DNA from: Zanthoxylum bungeanum
Lineage: Eukaryota; Streptophyta; Magnoliopsida; Sapindales; Rutaceae
Reading direction: 5' to 3'
NCBI GenBank assembly: GCA_019454045.1
Contig: SKCR01006509.1
Span: 124,001 to 188,000, forward strand
DNA: 64,000 nt
Below the pieces are notes generated by a model. It did not search any database and was not told the DNA's origin. It saw only the letters and a list, made by a program, of their open reading frames with translations. Below are positions 36,640 to 47,860 of the stretch, in pieces (the stretch's first letter is position 1; the number at the start of each line of letters is the position of its first letter). The position numbers were made by a program, and so were the translations under genes.

Positions 36640-37087
36640 AATTGAAGCCACCTTGACGATTTGGGTGGTCACGTCTGGCTTAAGGCGTTAAACTTAGCGC
36701 TAGTGGGAAGACAGCCCATGCATTTATTATTAGTTTTCTTTACCTTAGATTCTTTTTATTTTTGTTTATTGTGTGTTGTTTATGTGAAATTTCGCATGTG
36801 TAATTATGTAGCTACTGACACATTCCGCACAGCTTGCACAACCAAAGTCTGACCCTAAGCTGAACCAAGCGCACGTCACGCTGCAACCTGGGGCATCCCA
36901 ACGTAATGCACAACTGAGGCAGAGAGTGGCAATGTTGTGCTTCGCGATGCACACCACCATGTTTCACTACGCGTGACCTAAAGGCGTAGGAGCATGATAA
37001 ACCCCATGCACGGTATCGTTATTCCTCACTATTATTATTTATACCTATTTTACATTGGGGATAATATAAACTTTAAGTTTGGGAATG
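36640..37087 (+). other. Athila-like 3' untranslated region (element 2)
   Basis: AAACTTAGCGCTAGTGGGA and GACAGCCCATGC (36690-36722) are the junction phrase that follows pol in Athila elements, and CATTGGGGATAATATAAAC with TTTAAGTTTGGGAATG (37055-37086) is the usual pre-LTR tail. The phrase sits about 200 bp after protease, so RT, RNase H and integrase were deleted. The 3' LTR is missing. Confidence 0.55.
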
Positions 37088-37296
37088 TTAACCGAAAGGA
37101 ACCGGTTTGTTTGAACTAAAAGAAACCAGTTTCGATTTTGGTTCCCGAATCATAATCGGAAGAAATCAGAACCGAAAAGAACTGAAACCTTTCAGTTCCT
37201 TCCAGTTCGGTGTTTGTTCTAAACTTCCAAATCGAAACATTAGCCGGGTCTAGCTTGGGGTGGGTCAAATGCTCCTCGACCCTGAGTCACTACACC
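37088..37296. mobile_element. hAT-like MITE fragment
   Basis: AACCGAAAGGAACCGG and repeated GAACCGAAAAGAAC words resemble the subterminal DNA of plant hAT MITEs. It fills the gap between the Athila tail and the truncated Tat LTR. No ends or duplication were found. Confidence 0.3.
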
Positions 37297-38486
37297 AGGT
37301 CTTATCTTTTAAGTTGTTTTCTCGGAAGTACGTTAAACTGTCGCCGGAAGGATTGAAGCTTTGCTGTTTCTGGTTGCTGGTCTCTATTTTCTGGTTGCTG
37401 TTTTACTGTTTCTGGTTGCTATTTTTTTGGCTTGCTGTTTCGGTTTCTGCTCACTATTTTTGCTATTTTTGGCTGTTGTTTTTCAGTAATTTGGCTAATG
37501 TTTTGGGGGTTGTTTTGTTCAATTTTTTGTGGTTGTTTGGTGGCTAGTTTGTTCGATTTTCTGGTTGGTATTTTTGGTATTGGTTGTTCACGGTAATTGG
37601 CTGGTATTTTTGGCGAATGGCTGTTTTGGTCGGTGGTGGGCTACTGCTTTAGTGTTTGTTGCTGGTTGGTTGTTTTAGTGTTTTGGTTAGGGCCTTTTTT
37701 GTTGGTTAGTGTTTGTTATTTCGGCTAGTTGTGTTTTTGTTGGTTTGTGTTTGTTGTTTTGGCTGGTTTTGTTTTTGTTGGTTTATGTTTGTTGTTTCAG
37801 CTGGTTTGTTTTTGTTGGTTTGAGTTTGGTTGTTTGTCTTCACGTTTTTTGGCTTGGTTTGTGGGCTGGTATTGCCATGAAAGAAGAAGAATAGAGATAG
37901 AGACTTAGGGTTTTTTTTGTGATGTTATTTGCCGTGTCCAGTCCTCCTTTTTGTGATGATTTGGTGTTCCTTTTATAATGTTTTGGTTGGATCACCAAAA
38001 AGGGAAACAAATCATGGAAAATTATTTTGGAATATAATCTTACAAATTTGGTAATGGAGATCTCAAATCTTTTTAATTGGAAAGTCTTGATGAGGGAATT
38101 TGAGCATGTGTTTTGCATGGGATTTCAAATCTTTGTTAAATTGGAAAGTGATTTGAGGGGATTTGCACATGTGAATTGCATGGGATTTTCTTATTTTGGG
38201 CGTGTATGGCATGGGTTGCAGGTTAATGGGCGTGTATGGCATGGGCCGTATGGATGGGTTGTATGGGCTTTCATGGGTTGCAGGGGTTTTGGGCTGTGGC
38301 TAAGGTTTGAAACAGAAACTGACTGAGCGAATCTGATGCTCGCTAGTGATTCCGAATCCAATGAGGTGCTAATTTTGGAGGTTTTCTTTCCTTCCGACAT
38401 TCGTTTCCTGCGACTTCCGTAACTTTTCAAGTAGTGCCTAAATACGAGGCTCGTCATCGGGCTTATGCAAAAATGCAGTGTCTACA
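37297..38486 (-). repeat. Tat-like 3' LTR (truncated)
   Basis: Collinear with 45103-46334 from AGGTCTTA to the CTACA end. The outer part is missing. It contains a 38-bp minisatellite at about 37693-37835, also present in the other LTR at 45546-45690. Confidence 0.8.
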
Positions 38487-38604
38487 GTCGCCCTCACTTT
38501 GATGGGGCTTGTGCAGTGTGTGACAGTGACAACCCTATCAAAGTCATGCTTGCATTTTTACTTACCTGGTTCGTCGGCCGTTGCCGGACTTACCTGTTAT
38601 TTCG

Positions 38605-39235
38605 CTGCTGGTGTGAGATGCTTCGATCTTTGAGATGCTTCGACCTCTGGGCTTCATTCCCGAACTGAGATGAGTTGATGGCGAGGTGCTTCGACCTCTG
38701 GGATTTATTCCCGAACTGAGCTGAGTTGATGGTGATGTGCTTCGACCTCTGGGCTTTATTCTCGAACTGTGCTGAGTTGATGGCGAGTTGCTTAGACCCC
38801 TGGGCTTTATTCCCGAACCATGCTGGGTGTGAGATGCTTCGATCTCTGCGGTTCATTCCCGAACCATTCCTAGTGTAAGATGATTCGATCTCCGCGGTTC
38901 ATTCCCGAACCATTCCTAGTGTGAGATGGTTCATTCCCGAACCGTTCCTAATGTTAGATGGTTTATTTCCGAACCGTTCCTAGTGTGAGATGATTCATTT
39001 CTGAACCGTTCCTAGTGTGAGATGGTTCATTTTCGAACCGTTCATAGTGTGAGATGGTTCATTTCCGAACCGTTCCTAGTGTGAGATGGTTCATTTTTGA
39101 ACCGTTCCTGGTGTGAGATGGTTTATTTCCGAACCGTTCCTGGTGTGAGATGGTTTATTTCTTAACCGTTCCTAGTGTGAGATGGTTCATTTCCGAATCA
39201 TTGCTGGTGTGAGATGGTTCATTCCCGAGGTTATT
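38605..39235. repeat. Tandem repeats in the Tat 3' untranslated region
   Basis: About four copies of a 51-bp unit (38632-38822, with GCTTCGACCTCTGGG) pass into about eleven copies of a 32-bp unit (38875-39220, with CCGAACCGTTCCTAGTGTGA). Both share a TTCATTCCCGAAC core, so the units are related. Copies vary by point changes. Hypervariable tandem arrays between pol and the 3' LTR are a known trait of the Tat lineage. Frames through the array are low-complexity and not genes. Confidence 0.85.
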
Positions 39236-39400
39236 CTCCATTACCAGAGTGCCATTTTCGAGAAGTTGCTCGTCCTCATTCCCGAGAAGTTGCTCGTCCT
39301 CATTCCCGAGGAGTTGCTCATCCTCATTCTCGAGGTTGTTCTCCATTCCCGGCTTGCTCGTCCTCATTCCCAAGAAGTTGCTCGTCTTATCCGCGTTTTC
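39236..39400. repeat. 24-bp minisatellite in the Tat 3' untranslated region
   Basis: Three clean copies and further degenerate copies of a 24-bp unit with core TTGCTCGTCCTCATTC. Being a multiple of three, it leaves a minus frame open that repeats NEDEQLLG. Similar units recur at 39790-39930. Confidence 0.8.
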
Positions 39401-40264
39401 TTTTACCTGCAAACACAAAACAAAAATTGTGTGTATGCGACATGTATATATGTATACATGGATGCATTCCCTATTCCGATGGGTTTTCTTTGTCCTATTG
39501 GCTGGATGTCATCCTTGGTTAGGCTTTCCTTGCGCTAGAGGGTTTTATTCACCCTTTTAGGAATCCTTATGGCCTATGGGCGCCCTATTGGCCTGCTTAC
39601 AGTTTCTTTCTGCCAATTCTCCTCTGATGATTGATCAGTTCTCTTTGGTCTCATGGCTCAATATCTCGTTGTGTCCCTTATTCGCGGGTTCGTCTAAGCT
39701 GTCCTTTCAGATTTTCAACTTAGCGGATTGCTCTATCTTGCCTGAGTCGCCTTTTCAGGTTTTCATCTCAGCGAGCTAAATTTTTTTTTTCAGATCTGTC
39801 CTCATTCTCGAGGCTCTTTGCTCATCCTCATTCCCGAGGTCGTTCTCCATTCGCGGAGTTCCTCTCTATTCCCGAAGTTCTTCGTCCTCATTCCCGAGGT
39901 TACTCTATTTCTCTCCATTCTCGTAGTTCTTCTCCTAGATCTCCTGACTCTGGTCCAGAATCTAAGAAACAAAAGACATGATTTGTAATTACTTAACTCT
40001 AATCTTTCCCGGTTAGCTGAGATTTATGCAATCTATGAACATCTTGAACATTTGTTTCAATAAAGGCATTTGCATTACTTCTTAGTACATATGTAGGAAA
40101 TAAACTGCATTGCGAGGGTACCTCTGTCGCTAACTATTCCTCTCATATTTTACAATTATCCATTTTTCTTGCTCACTCATGCTCTTTATTTTGCTTGGGT
40201 TGTCCTTTGCGGATTTTCAACCCAATGAGCCTTTCTTTTTCTTTTTTTCTTTTTTTTTCTTTTT
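39401..40264. other. Tat 3' untranslated region, remainder
   Basis: Holds degenerate copies of the 24-bp unit (39790-39930, with CTCATTCCCGAGG) and a T-rich tract at 40228-40266, which is an A-rich run on the element strand just after pol. No gene was seen. Confidence 0.5.
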
Positions 40265-40745
40265 TTATGCAAAATATTGCTTCAGCCTGTCCACGTTGAT
40301 GAGCTCGGTGAACTCGTTCCCTTCCAAATCTGACAGTCTTACTGCCCCATTCCCCATCACCTTTTTGACTAGGTAGGGCCTTTCCTAATTGGGCATGAAT
40401 CTTCCCCTTGGGTCCATTATCAGTGGCTTTGACTGCTTGATCACTATATCACATTCCCTGATCTTGGTGGGATGCACACTCTTGTTAAATGCCCGAGCTA
40501 ACCTTTGTTGGTATAGCTACATGCGGTACAAGGCCTTTATCATTTTCTCATCCAGTAATGCTAGCTGTTTGAACCTCTGCGAGACCCATTCATGTTCAGG
40601 AAATCCTGCCTCTGCTAGTACCCGCATTGATTGTATCTCTATTTCCACTGGTACCACTACCCCCATCCCGTAAACCAAAGCATAGGGTGTGGCTGTTCTA
40701 CCCCTATCTCATCTGTACCATCATCGCCCCCAGCGCTTCAGGGTT
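40265..40745 (-). pseudogene. Tat-like integrase C-terminal part
   Basis: The minus strand reads, in order, ATPYALVYGMGVVVPVEIEI, FPEHEWVSQRF, LALLDEKMIKALYRM, NKSVHPTKIRECDIVIKQ, DPRGKFMPN, YLVKKVMGNGAVRLSDLEGN and INVDRLKQYFA before the stop. This is the pol C-terminus of Tat/Ogre-type elements. Stops at LYRM* and PN* and frame changes break it. It is joined directly to the RT fragment, so RNase H and the integrase core are deleted. Confidence 0.75.
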
Positions 40746-40799
40746 TATGGCCAAATACAACACCAAAGGTTTGCCCGACCTTCGTCTCTGACTTAACCA

Positions 40800-41556
40800 T
40801 CATGTCATCCACGTATACCTCAATCTCCTTATGCATCCAGTCGTGGAATAATATAGCGGCCATTTGTTAGTAAGTGGCTCCCGTTGCCGTTCTAACCGAA
40901 GTTCTATACCCCCACGGGGCATACGGCAGTTTGTCAGCCTAATCTTAGCCAATATTTTCTTTATGCCTCTTTTTTTTTTTTTTCTTATTTTCTTCCTTTC
41001 TGTCATTCTTCGGTACCGGCACAATGTTGGCTAACTGCTCGGGGTACTTCACCACCTCTAAGAACCCCACATCTATCTGTTTTTTGACTTCTTTCCTAAC
41101 CTTTTCGGCCCACTCTGGCCTCATTCTTTGGAGCTTCTGCTTTATTGGCCTCATGTTTGGATAAGTTGGTATCATGTGCTAGGCAATACCCTTGTCTACT
41201 CCAGACATGTCTTCATAGGACCAGGCGAATACTTTTGCATATTTTATTAACATTCTCTCTAATTCTTTCCGCTCATCGGAGGTAACCTCACTTGCAATTG
41301 AAATTTCCTTGGGGTTTTCACTTGTACCAAGATTAAATGCAACTGTCTTTGTTGAGTTAATGTCAAATATGCTCATGTCATGCATGTTATGATGCAGACT
41401 AACAGGAAAATACTCGAACAAGTAAGCAAAATCAATGTCTTTATGATTAATAAATGTAGGATTACAATTAAATAAGTCAGGAAAATAAACATCTTCGCAA
41501 TTTGCAACCTTGTCTTCTTCCATCTTTTTACTTTCTTCAAGCGTCAGATTCTCCAA
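40800..41556 (-). pseudogene. Tat-like reverse transcriptase N-terminal part
   Basis: The frame 41556-41179 ends with ERMLIKYAKVFAWSYEDMSG, the run-up to RT. The frame 41175-40945 continues with RPIKQKLQRMRPEWAEKV and VGFLEVVKYPEQLANIVPVP. A short deletion removes RT blocks, and 40870-40800 resumes with FHDWMHKEIEVYVDDMMVKS, the catalytic YVDD box. Frames shift at each junction. Not functional. Confidence 0.75.
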
Positions 41557-41699
41557 CTGCTGTAGTTATTCTTCTCATTTATTTTCCTCTTTTGCAACCT
41601 CCTCTTTGTCACTGCTCGAGAGGTTTTCCCAAAAATCTCTCCCCTGCTCTGTTTCATCTTTACTGTTGTTATCCCATATCCCTATGCAAGAGGCTTGGT

Positions 41700-42988
41700 G
41701 GTTGAGAGTTTGGAGGATAAAGCTTTCGGGCAGGCCGGAGTTGATCATGTAAGTGGGTGGTGGAACGAAGTGGTAGTTGGGTAAAGGGTTTTTGTGTGTG
41801 TTGGGTTATTCTTTTTTCTGGGTCGGGTATCTTATGGGTATCAATGAGGTTTTGGATCTCACACCTAAGGCGTGTGCATCTGTCAGTTTCGTGGCCTTTT
41901 TTCTAATGGAAGTGACAATATAGGTTTAGGTCGAGGTGGGGTGGCACAAGGTTTGGAAGTGGTTTAGGTTCTAAGGGTTTTAGGAGTCATTGCCTCTTCA
42001 GCTTTTCAAACACCTTTGACAGAGGTCTACCAAAATTTGAGAATCACCTATTTCCGATGGCGGTGACCTCAGCAGTAGAGGGATTGGTCTCTGAAGGCCC
42101 CCCAATGGTCTTTTTATTCTGGCCATAAAACTTTTTGTTCTCGGCTTCCTCTTCCTCGATATCCATGACAATTTCTCTTAATTGTCGAAAGTCACTAATC
42201 ATGGAGGTCATCATTCTCAGCTTGTTGTAAATGGAGGGCTTGTTGCCCTTAATGATCATCTTAATTTGTTCATTCTCTGAGGGTCGTATCTGCATCTTCA
42301 AGAGTTGTCTTCTCCAGCGATCCACATAATCTTTGAAGGTCTCTTATGTCTTCTGCTTGGTGTTTTCTAGGTCACGGAGCGACAAGTCTATCTCCAGGTC
42401 CTTGACATATTGGTTCAAAAAAGCCTCCGCTAATGCCCCCCAGTCATCCCTGATTTTTCTCTCCAGGCCATGATACCATACTACGGGCGCCCCTTCCAGT
42501 GACATCCCAAACATCTTCTGCACCTGACGCTTCGAAAAACCCATTGAACTCATCACTGAAACATATTGTCGGAGATGGACCCTATGATCTCTGTTCCCAT
42601 TGAACTTGGCCATGTCAGGCATCTTAAACTAGGGAGGCAGCTGTTCTTCGAAATTCATTGCATCATAGTCTAACATATATTCGTATTTTTCCTTCAGCTT
42701 GCGGGTAACTGACTCTACTTGTTCTCTGAGTTTCTATAACTCTTCCTGAGGCCCGACTATTCTTCTCGTGGCATACTCAGCCATGTCATCATCAAAAATA
42801 GGGATTTCTTCGCTCACCCTATTCGGGGGCACCTCACGTCTTCCATCCTCGTTGTTTTTTGTTCCCACTGTGCGAGGTACTGTCAGATTGGCCATAGCTT
42901 TGGTCAAAGCTTGTAGCTACTCGAAAATTTTGGTGATGTTGGACTCTATTTGATCCATGTGGGAACTTTCACTGTCTGACGCATTCAT
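41700..42988 (-). pseudogene. Tat-like gag
   Basis: One reading frame from an ATG at 42988 with about five stops. It reads MNASDSESSHMDQIES, then a capsid-type region with FNGNRDHRVHLRQYVSVM, WYHGLERKIRDDWGALAEAF and VDRWRRQLLKMQIRPSENE, and a zinc-knuckle-like CHFH...KGHETDRC near 41890. The pattern fits retrotransposon gag of the Tat lineage. Single-base stops in a largely preserved frame suggest moderate age. Confidence 0.75.
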
Positions 42989-44143
42989 GCTTGCTAACCT
43001 CTTCTTGACAAGTCTTCCTTCTTCTCTAACCCAACGGATATCTATGATGGCTATTAAGACAAAGAGTTAACATGATGCGTGTATACATGTGATGCATGAG
43101 ATACATATGGTTATCAAAACAACATATATCCTTTTGACCTTATTCCTCCCACACTCGGGGTAAGTCCATTTTTATCCTAGGTATGGCTTATTTTATGCAC
43201 CAATATGGGGTACACAAAATCGTTCTCTCATACGTTACAAGGGTGAACCTTGGTTACCTCAGTCCCTTTCCATCGGTGAAAGAAAAAGACCGCCTATTTA
43301 CAATATTGACTAAGCCTATTATGGGGATCGTGCTATTGTCTAGAAACGACGGATTGCGCCCTCGGTAATCACGATTTTGGGGATGGAATTGGAGATATCC
43401 AAAAGTATACAAATATGTCATAACAATGCGTACTCTTCCTGGATAAAAGCCATTGCGGATATCGGACTCATGCGCTTGGCATATTCGGATCATGTTTGGA
43501 CCTTCTAAGCCCATCAAGGTTTTCATACAAGTTGGCCCATTATCATTTTAAAGCGTTCAATCAGATTATCGCGAGGTGCAAACTTGTCCCAGTTGAAAAG
43601 GCCCAACATGTTTACACTTTTGCGATAAGGTGGCTAAATAACTTCAAATAATAAGGGGGCCCAAACACAAGGTGGCCCATCATCATTTTGAAAACTTTTG
43701 GCCCAATCATCATAAGATACAAACTCGTCTGAGTTTAAGTGGCCCAACAAGTTCGTATCCTATGACGAGAGGTCCAAATGGATCCAAATGATAATGGTCC
43801 CAAACACAAGCATATGGGTAGCTTCTATAGGACACGTAACTATGGTTCGTATGTGGGCTTACTAGGGTACGGATAAAGACTCCCGCCGGTGAAGGGTTGC
43901 CCACAACTAGGTCTCCCCATTCAAGGGTTCGAGCGACCAAGTAAACGCACCTTTTTTATACCCTAGGGTACGTGCCAACGAGTGATGGTTATCATCATAT
44001 AACGATCCGCCGCCTTGAGTGAAAGTGACTTCACGATACATGACGCCATCAGGGTAAAAACGGTATGCAAAATATATGAGACTTGGTTAACCAAAGCCAA
44101 AGCCACGGACACTACAAGGCATTGTTTCGGGGTCGATTCTCTA
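42989..44143 (-). other. Tat-like 5' leader
   Basis: About 1.15 kb between the primer binding site and gag. Short frames here (for example 43254-43526) have no domain. No repeats or RNA genes were seen. Confidence 0.5.
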
Positions 44144-44161
44144 TCCCCAGTGGAGTCACCA
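44144..44161 (-). other. Tat-like primer binding site
   Basis: The minus strand reads TGGTGACTCCACTGGGGA two bases inside the LTR. The TGGCGACTC...TGGGGA form is common next to plant gypsy LTRs ending CTACA, as here. The exact tRNA cannot be fixed without alignment. Confidence 0.65.
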
Positions 44162-44163
44162 TC

Positions 44164-46334
44164 TGTAGGAGCGAAGTAGGGTTTATCGTTATGTCTATAA
44201 TGCTCGGTGACAATGACACTGTTGGGCTCGCAACCCATAGAGAGTACGAAGTAGCCTACAGAGGACTAAACCGGAGAATAAATGAGTCGTCACCCAGTGT
44301 GAACTGGGAAAAGATTTAAGGCCGCACTCACCCTTCACAAGGGAAGACCTCAAATCGTTGGGTTCAGAATGGTCCCTTACTTATGCCAGTATAATGGACG
44401 GGTTCACACAATGGTATAACCAAGTCTTATGCGGTTCATGCAAGATAATTCAAATAAACACACAAATTTGCACACCCATAAACATTAATATAACAAAAGA
44501 AAATTAAATTAATAAATATAAGGTACAATAATAAGAGTAATAATAATCAATAGCAAATAAAGCGTCAATAAATAAATAGCGAATAAAAAGTGGGGTTAGT
44601 CACGCATATATGGGTATTTCCCAAGTGGTACGTGAAGTTGTATCCCAAGTACAGACCGCACTACCGTCAATTCGGATTCGGCTACGGAATTTATGTCTGG
44701 GTTTCCATCTGATATACCACAAGGGATAATACCATACGTCATCATTAATGCAATGTAAATAAAAAATAGACATGAAATAATATAATAATGCATATGCGGA
44801 TAATGAACAAATAAAATAAAGGTGAAATAATAAAATAACGATAAATAGACAAAAAGATAAATAACGAAACTAAATGCGAAATAATAAAATAACGAGGAAA
44901 GCGAATAAATAAATAAAAAGATAAATAACACTAAATAGATAAAAATAAATAAATAATAAAATGCCGAAGAAGAAAAAAATAACGTGACCAGAAATTCGAC
45001 CGTCTTTAATATATGACTTCGCATACCCAGCTGGATGTATTTCACGTCCAGCCAGGCATGCCGCGTCCGGAACTATAAAATAAGTATGATAAAGGGTGCC
45101 TTAGGTCTTACCTTTTAAGTTGTTTTCTCGAAAGTACGTTAAACTGTCGCCGGAAGAATTGAAGGTTTACTGTTTCTGGTTGCTGGTCGCTGTTTTCTGG
45201 TTGCTGTTTTTTTGGCTTGCTGTTTCGGTTTCTGCTCACTGTTTTTGCTATTTTTGGCTGTTGTTTTTCGGTAATTTGGCTATTGTTTTGGGGGCTGTTT
45301 TGTTCAATTTTTTGTGGTTGTTTGGTGGCTGGATTGTTTGGTTTTCTGGTTGGTATTTTTGGTGTTGGTTGTTCACGGTAATTGGCTGGTATTTTGGTGT
45401 TTTTGTTCACGGTAATTGGCTGGTATTTTTGGTGGTGTTCATGGTAATTGGCTGGTATTTTTGGCGAATGACTGTTTTGGTCAGTGGTGGACTGCTGCTT
45501 TAGTGTTTGTTGCTGCTTGGTTGTTTTAATGTTTTAGTTATGGCTTTTTTGTTGGTTTGTGTTTGTTGTTTCGGCTGGTTGTGTTTTTGTTGGTTTGTGT
45601 TTGTTGTTTCGGCTGGTTGTGTTTTTGTTGGTTTGTGTTTGTTGTTTCGGCTGGTTTGTTTTTGTTGGTTTGTGTTTGGTTGTTTGTCTTCACGTTTTTG
45701 GCTTGGTTTGTGGGCTGGTATTGCCGTGAAAGAAGAAGAATAGAGAGATAGACTTAGGTTTTTTTTGTGATGTTCTTTGCCATGTCCAGTCCTCATTTTG
45801 GTGATGATTTGGTGTTCCTTTTATAATGTTTTGGATGGATCACCAAAAAGGGAAACAAATCATGGAAAATTATTTTGGAATATTATCTTACAAATTTGGT
45901 AATGGAGATCTCAAATCTTTTTAATTGGAAAGTCTTGATGAGGGAATTTGAGCATGTGTTTTGCATGGGATTTCAAATCTTTGTTAAATTGGAAAGTGAT
46001 TTGAGGGGATTTGCACTTGTGAATTGCATGAGATTTTCTTATTTTGGGCGTGTATGGCATGGGTTGCACGGTAATGGGCGTGTATGGCATGGGCCGTGTG
46101 GATGGGTTGTATAGGTTTTCATGGGTTTTAGGGGTTTTGGGCAGAGGCTAAGGTTTGAAAAAGAAACTAACTGAGCGAATCCGAGGCTGGCTAGTGAGTC
46201 AGAATCCAATGAGGTGCTAATTTTGGAGGTTTTCTTTCCTTCCGGCATTCGTTTCCCTTGACTTCCGTAAATTTTCAAGTAGTGCCTCCAAACGAGGCTC
46301 GTCATTGGGCTTATACAAAAATGCAGTGTCTACA
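44164..46334 (-). repeat. Tat-like 5' LTR (complete)
   Basis: 2171 bp, TGTAGGAGCG to GTGTCTACA. It contains A/T-rich low-complexity stretches (44460-44960) that create a spurious 149-codon minus frame, and the 38-bp minisatellite at 45546-45690, which creates spurious frames rich in Val, Cys and Phe. Confidence 0.8.
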
Positions 46335-47640
46335 GATGGATTGTTAAACATATATGATGACCTCGACTTGTATTGTTCAGAAAGGTCGTTCGTGTTCTTC
46401 GTGAATTCGGAGGTGGCCAAATTGCGTACATATTAGCTAGGCTTATATGACGAACGTGTCTGAACTTAGAGAGTCTTAATATGAAGTGTACTCGTTGAGC
46501 ACTTGGGTAGCCGATTAATTATCAACTAAGATAATCAAGAGTCCTAATATTGGATAATATTGATTATTTACTTTGACCAAATTGGATTAATTCAATAATT
46601 ACACAAGGGCTTAATTATAAAATCATAATTATCTCTACCATTTGAAGATATTATAGTAATTGTAAGTATTTAATAATATGTAGTTTTGGCTTGATTTAAT
46701 TGGATTAAAACAAATTGGATAACATTCAACTAATCCATTACATAACCATTGGCTTGATTTAATTGGATTAAATTAAAGTGACAATGGAGATTAATCACAC
46801 TTAATTATACATATTTGGATAAATTAGATTAAGCCCATATAAAAGTTGATTAGAACTTTTATTAATTAAAAATTACTTAAGTGTTGCTATAAATAACTAG
46901 TTTTAGGAAGATTTTAATTAAGCTTGAGAAATCTAAATACAAGCAAGAATTAGAGAAATTATCATAAGTTATCGAAGTGTTTATAGAGGTTTTGTGAGAT
47001 CTCTACAACATTACAATTAGGAGAAATCAAGATTGGATCTTGGAGTGAAACTTGCTAGCATTAGAATCAAGATTAGATCTTAGAGTAAAGCTTGCTAACT
47101 TTGGAATTTCTCCAAAACATTTCAATAAGGAGAAGTATATTGGATCTTTGAGTCAACCTTGCTAGGTAAGTTTGATCTTCTCCAAAAACTATATTTTTCA
47201 TTAGTGAGACATATAGTGATGAATTATGTATTATATAGATAATGTTGAAATTAGGCTAATTAATTGTGCTATGATGCTTTGGAAGTATAAACACAATATG
47301 CTTGTAATTGGGTCAAAATATTTATGTTAGACATAAACATAAAATTAGAGTTTGGAACTCTAGATAATAGCTTAGAGCTAAGGCTACCATTCTAGAATCA
47401 CTTGACCATCTTTGGGTGACCTAAAATTATTTACGAGAAACTTCATTGTAGGATTCTAATTTGGTTTGTGTTTTGGATTCAAAATTTACGCAAGTGTGTA
47501 TTTAGAATAAATTTATATTTTTGTAAAAATATTTGATATTTTGAAAATTTTCTATAACATGTGTTGATGTTTATTTTGATGTTAAAATTAATTTTGAGTG
47601 TTTTGAAAGTGTTTAGGGAAGATCGGAATAAATTAGGGTA
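46335..47640 (+). repeat. copia LTR fragment related to the LARD-like array
   Basis: Starts abruptly at the Tat LTR boundary. The phrase CTTAGAGAGTCTTAATATG followed by AGTGTACTCGTTGAGCAC (46467-46503) matches the minus strand of LTRs A, B and C closely. A TATAAATA element at 46888-46895 precedes a U5-like region. It is in the opposite orientation to the array. The right end is not sharp. Confidence 0.6.
46888..46895 (+). promoter_or_regulatory. TATA box in copia LTR fragment
   Basis: TATAAATA about 550 bp into the fragment, placed as expected between U3 and the transcribed part. Confidence 0.4.
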
Positions 47641-47764
47641 AAATACCATAATTCCTTCAGCTCTATTTCCAGAGAGCTGAATGGCTTTTGAAAAACAAAT
47701 GAAATGACACACATGCTTGATATCCATAGGTTATACCTATTTCTACTGCATGGGGCACTGATCC

Positions 47765-47855
47765 AACCATAGGTGTCCCACATCCGCCCCAATAATTTTC
47801 TAGCTGTCATAACTAATGACAAGGTTATTACCTTATAGGCGAGTATCTAGTTTCA
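47765..47855 (-). pseudogene. Second Tat-like pol, RNase H piece left of the Athila insertion
   Basis: The minus strand reads ETRYSPI, then after a frame change LSLVMTARKLL, the RNase H stretch that directly continues the SSKTLLDV end of the piece at 55749. The two pieces join across the AACAT duplication, which proves that the Athila element interrupted this pol. Tat similarity stops near 47768; 47641-47764 is unassigned. Confidence 0.6.
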
Positions 47856-47860
47856 ACATT
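47856..47860. repeat. Target duplication AACAT, left copy
   Basis: AACAT precedes TGACCGGCG and recurs at 55744-55748 after CGCCCATCA. Confidence 0.9.

Larger units (their letters stand above)
37297..46334 (-). mobile_element. Tat/Ogre-like Ty3/gypsy element, internally deleted
   Basis: Order on the minus strand: complete 5' LTR (44164-46334), primer site, leader, gag, pol, tandem repeats, truncated 3' LTR (37297-38486). Gag and pol motifs and the repeat-bearing 3' untranslated region fit the Tat/Ogre lineage. Pol jumps from RT to the integrase C-terminus. The left LTR lacks about 0.94 kb of its outer part, so the target duplication is lost; the right flank is GATGG. Confidence 0.75.

Noticed and set aside
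38605..39235. CRISPR-like array of regular repeats
   Set aside because: The units are head-to-tail with no unique spacers, in plant DNA inside a retrotransposon. This is a minisatellite.
39155..39538. Several overlapping frames of about 90-120 codons on both strands
   Set aside because: They are open because the 24-bp repeat is a multiple of three. The translations are repeats without domain content.
44596..45045. 149-codon minus frame rich in Phe, Tyr and Leu
   Set aside because: It comes from A/T-rich low-complexity DNA in the Tat LTR. The hydrophobic look is a composition effect.
45507..45796. Val/Cys/Phe-rich plus frames and a Gln/Thr/Asn-rich minus frame
   Set aside because: They are translations of the 38-bp LTR minisatellite and differ in the other LTR copy.
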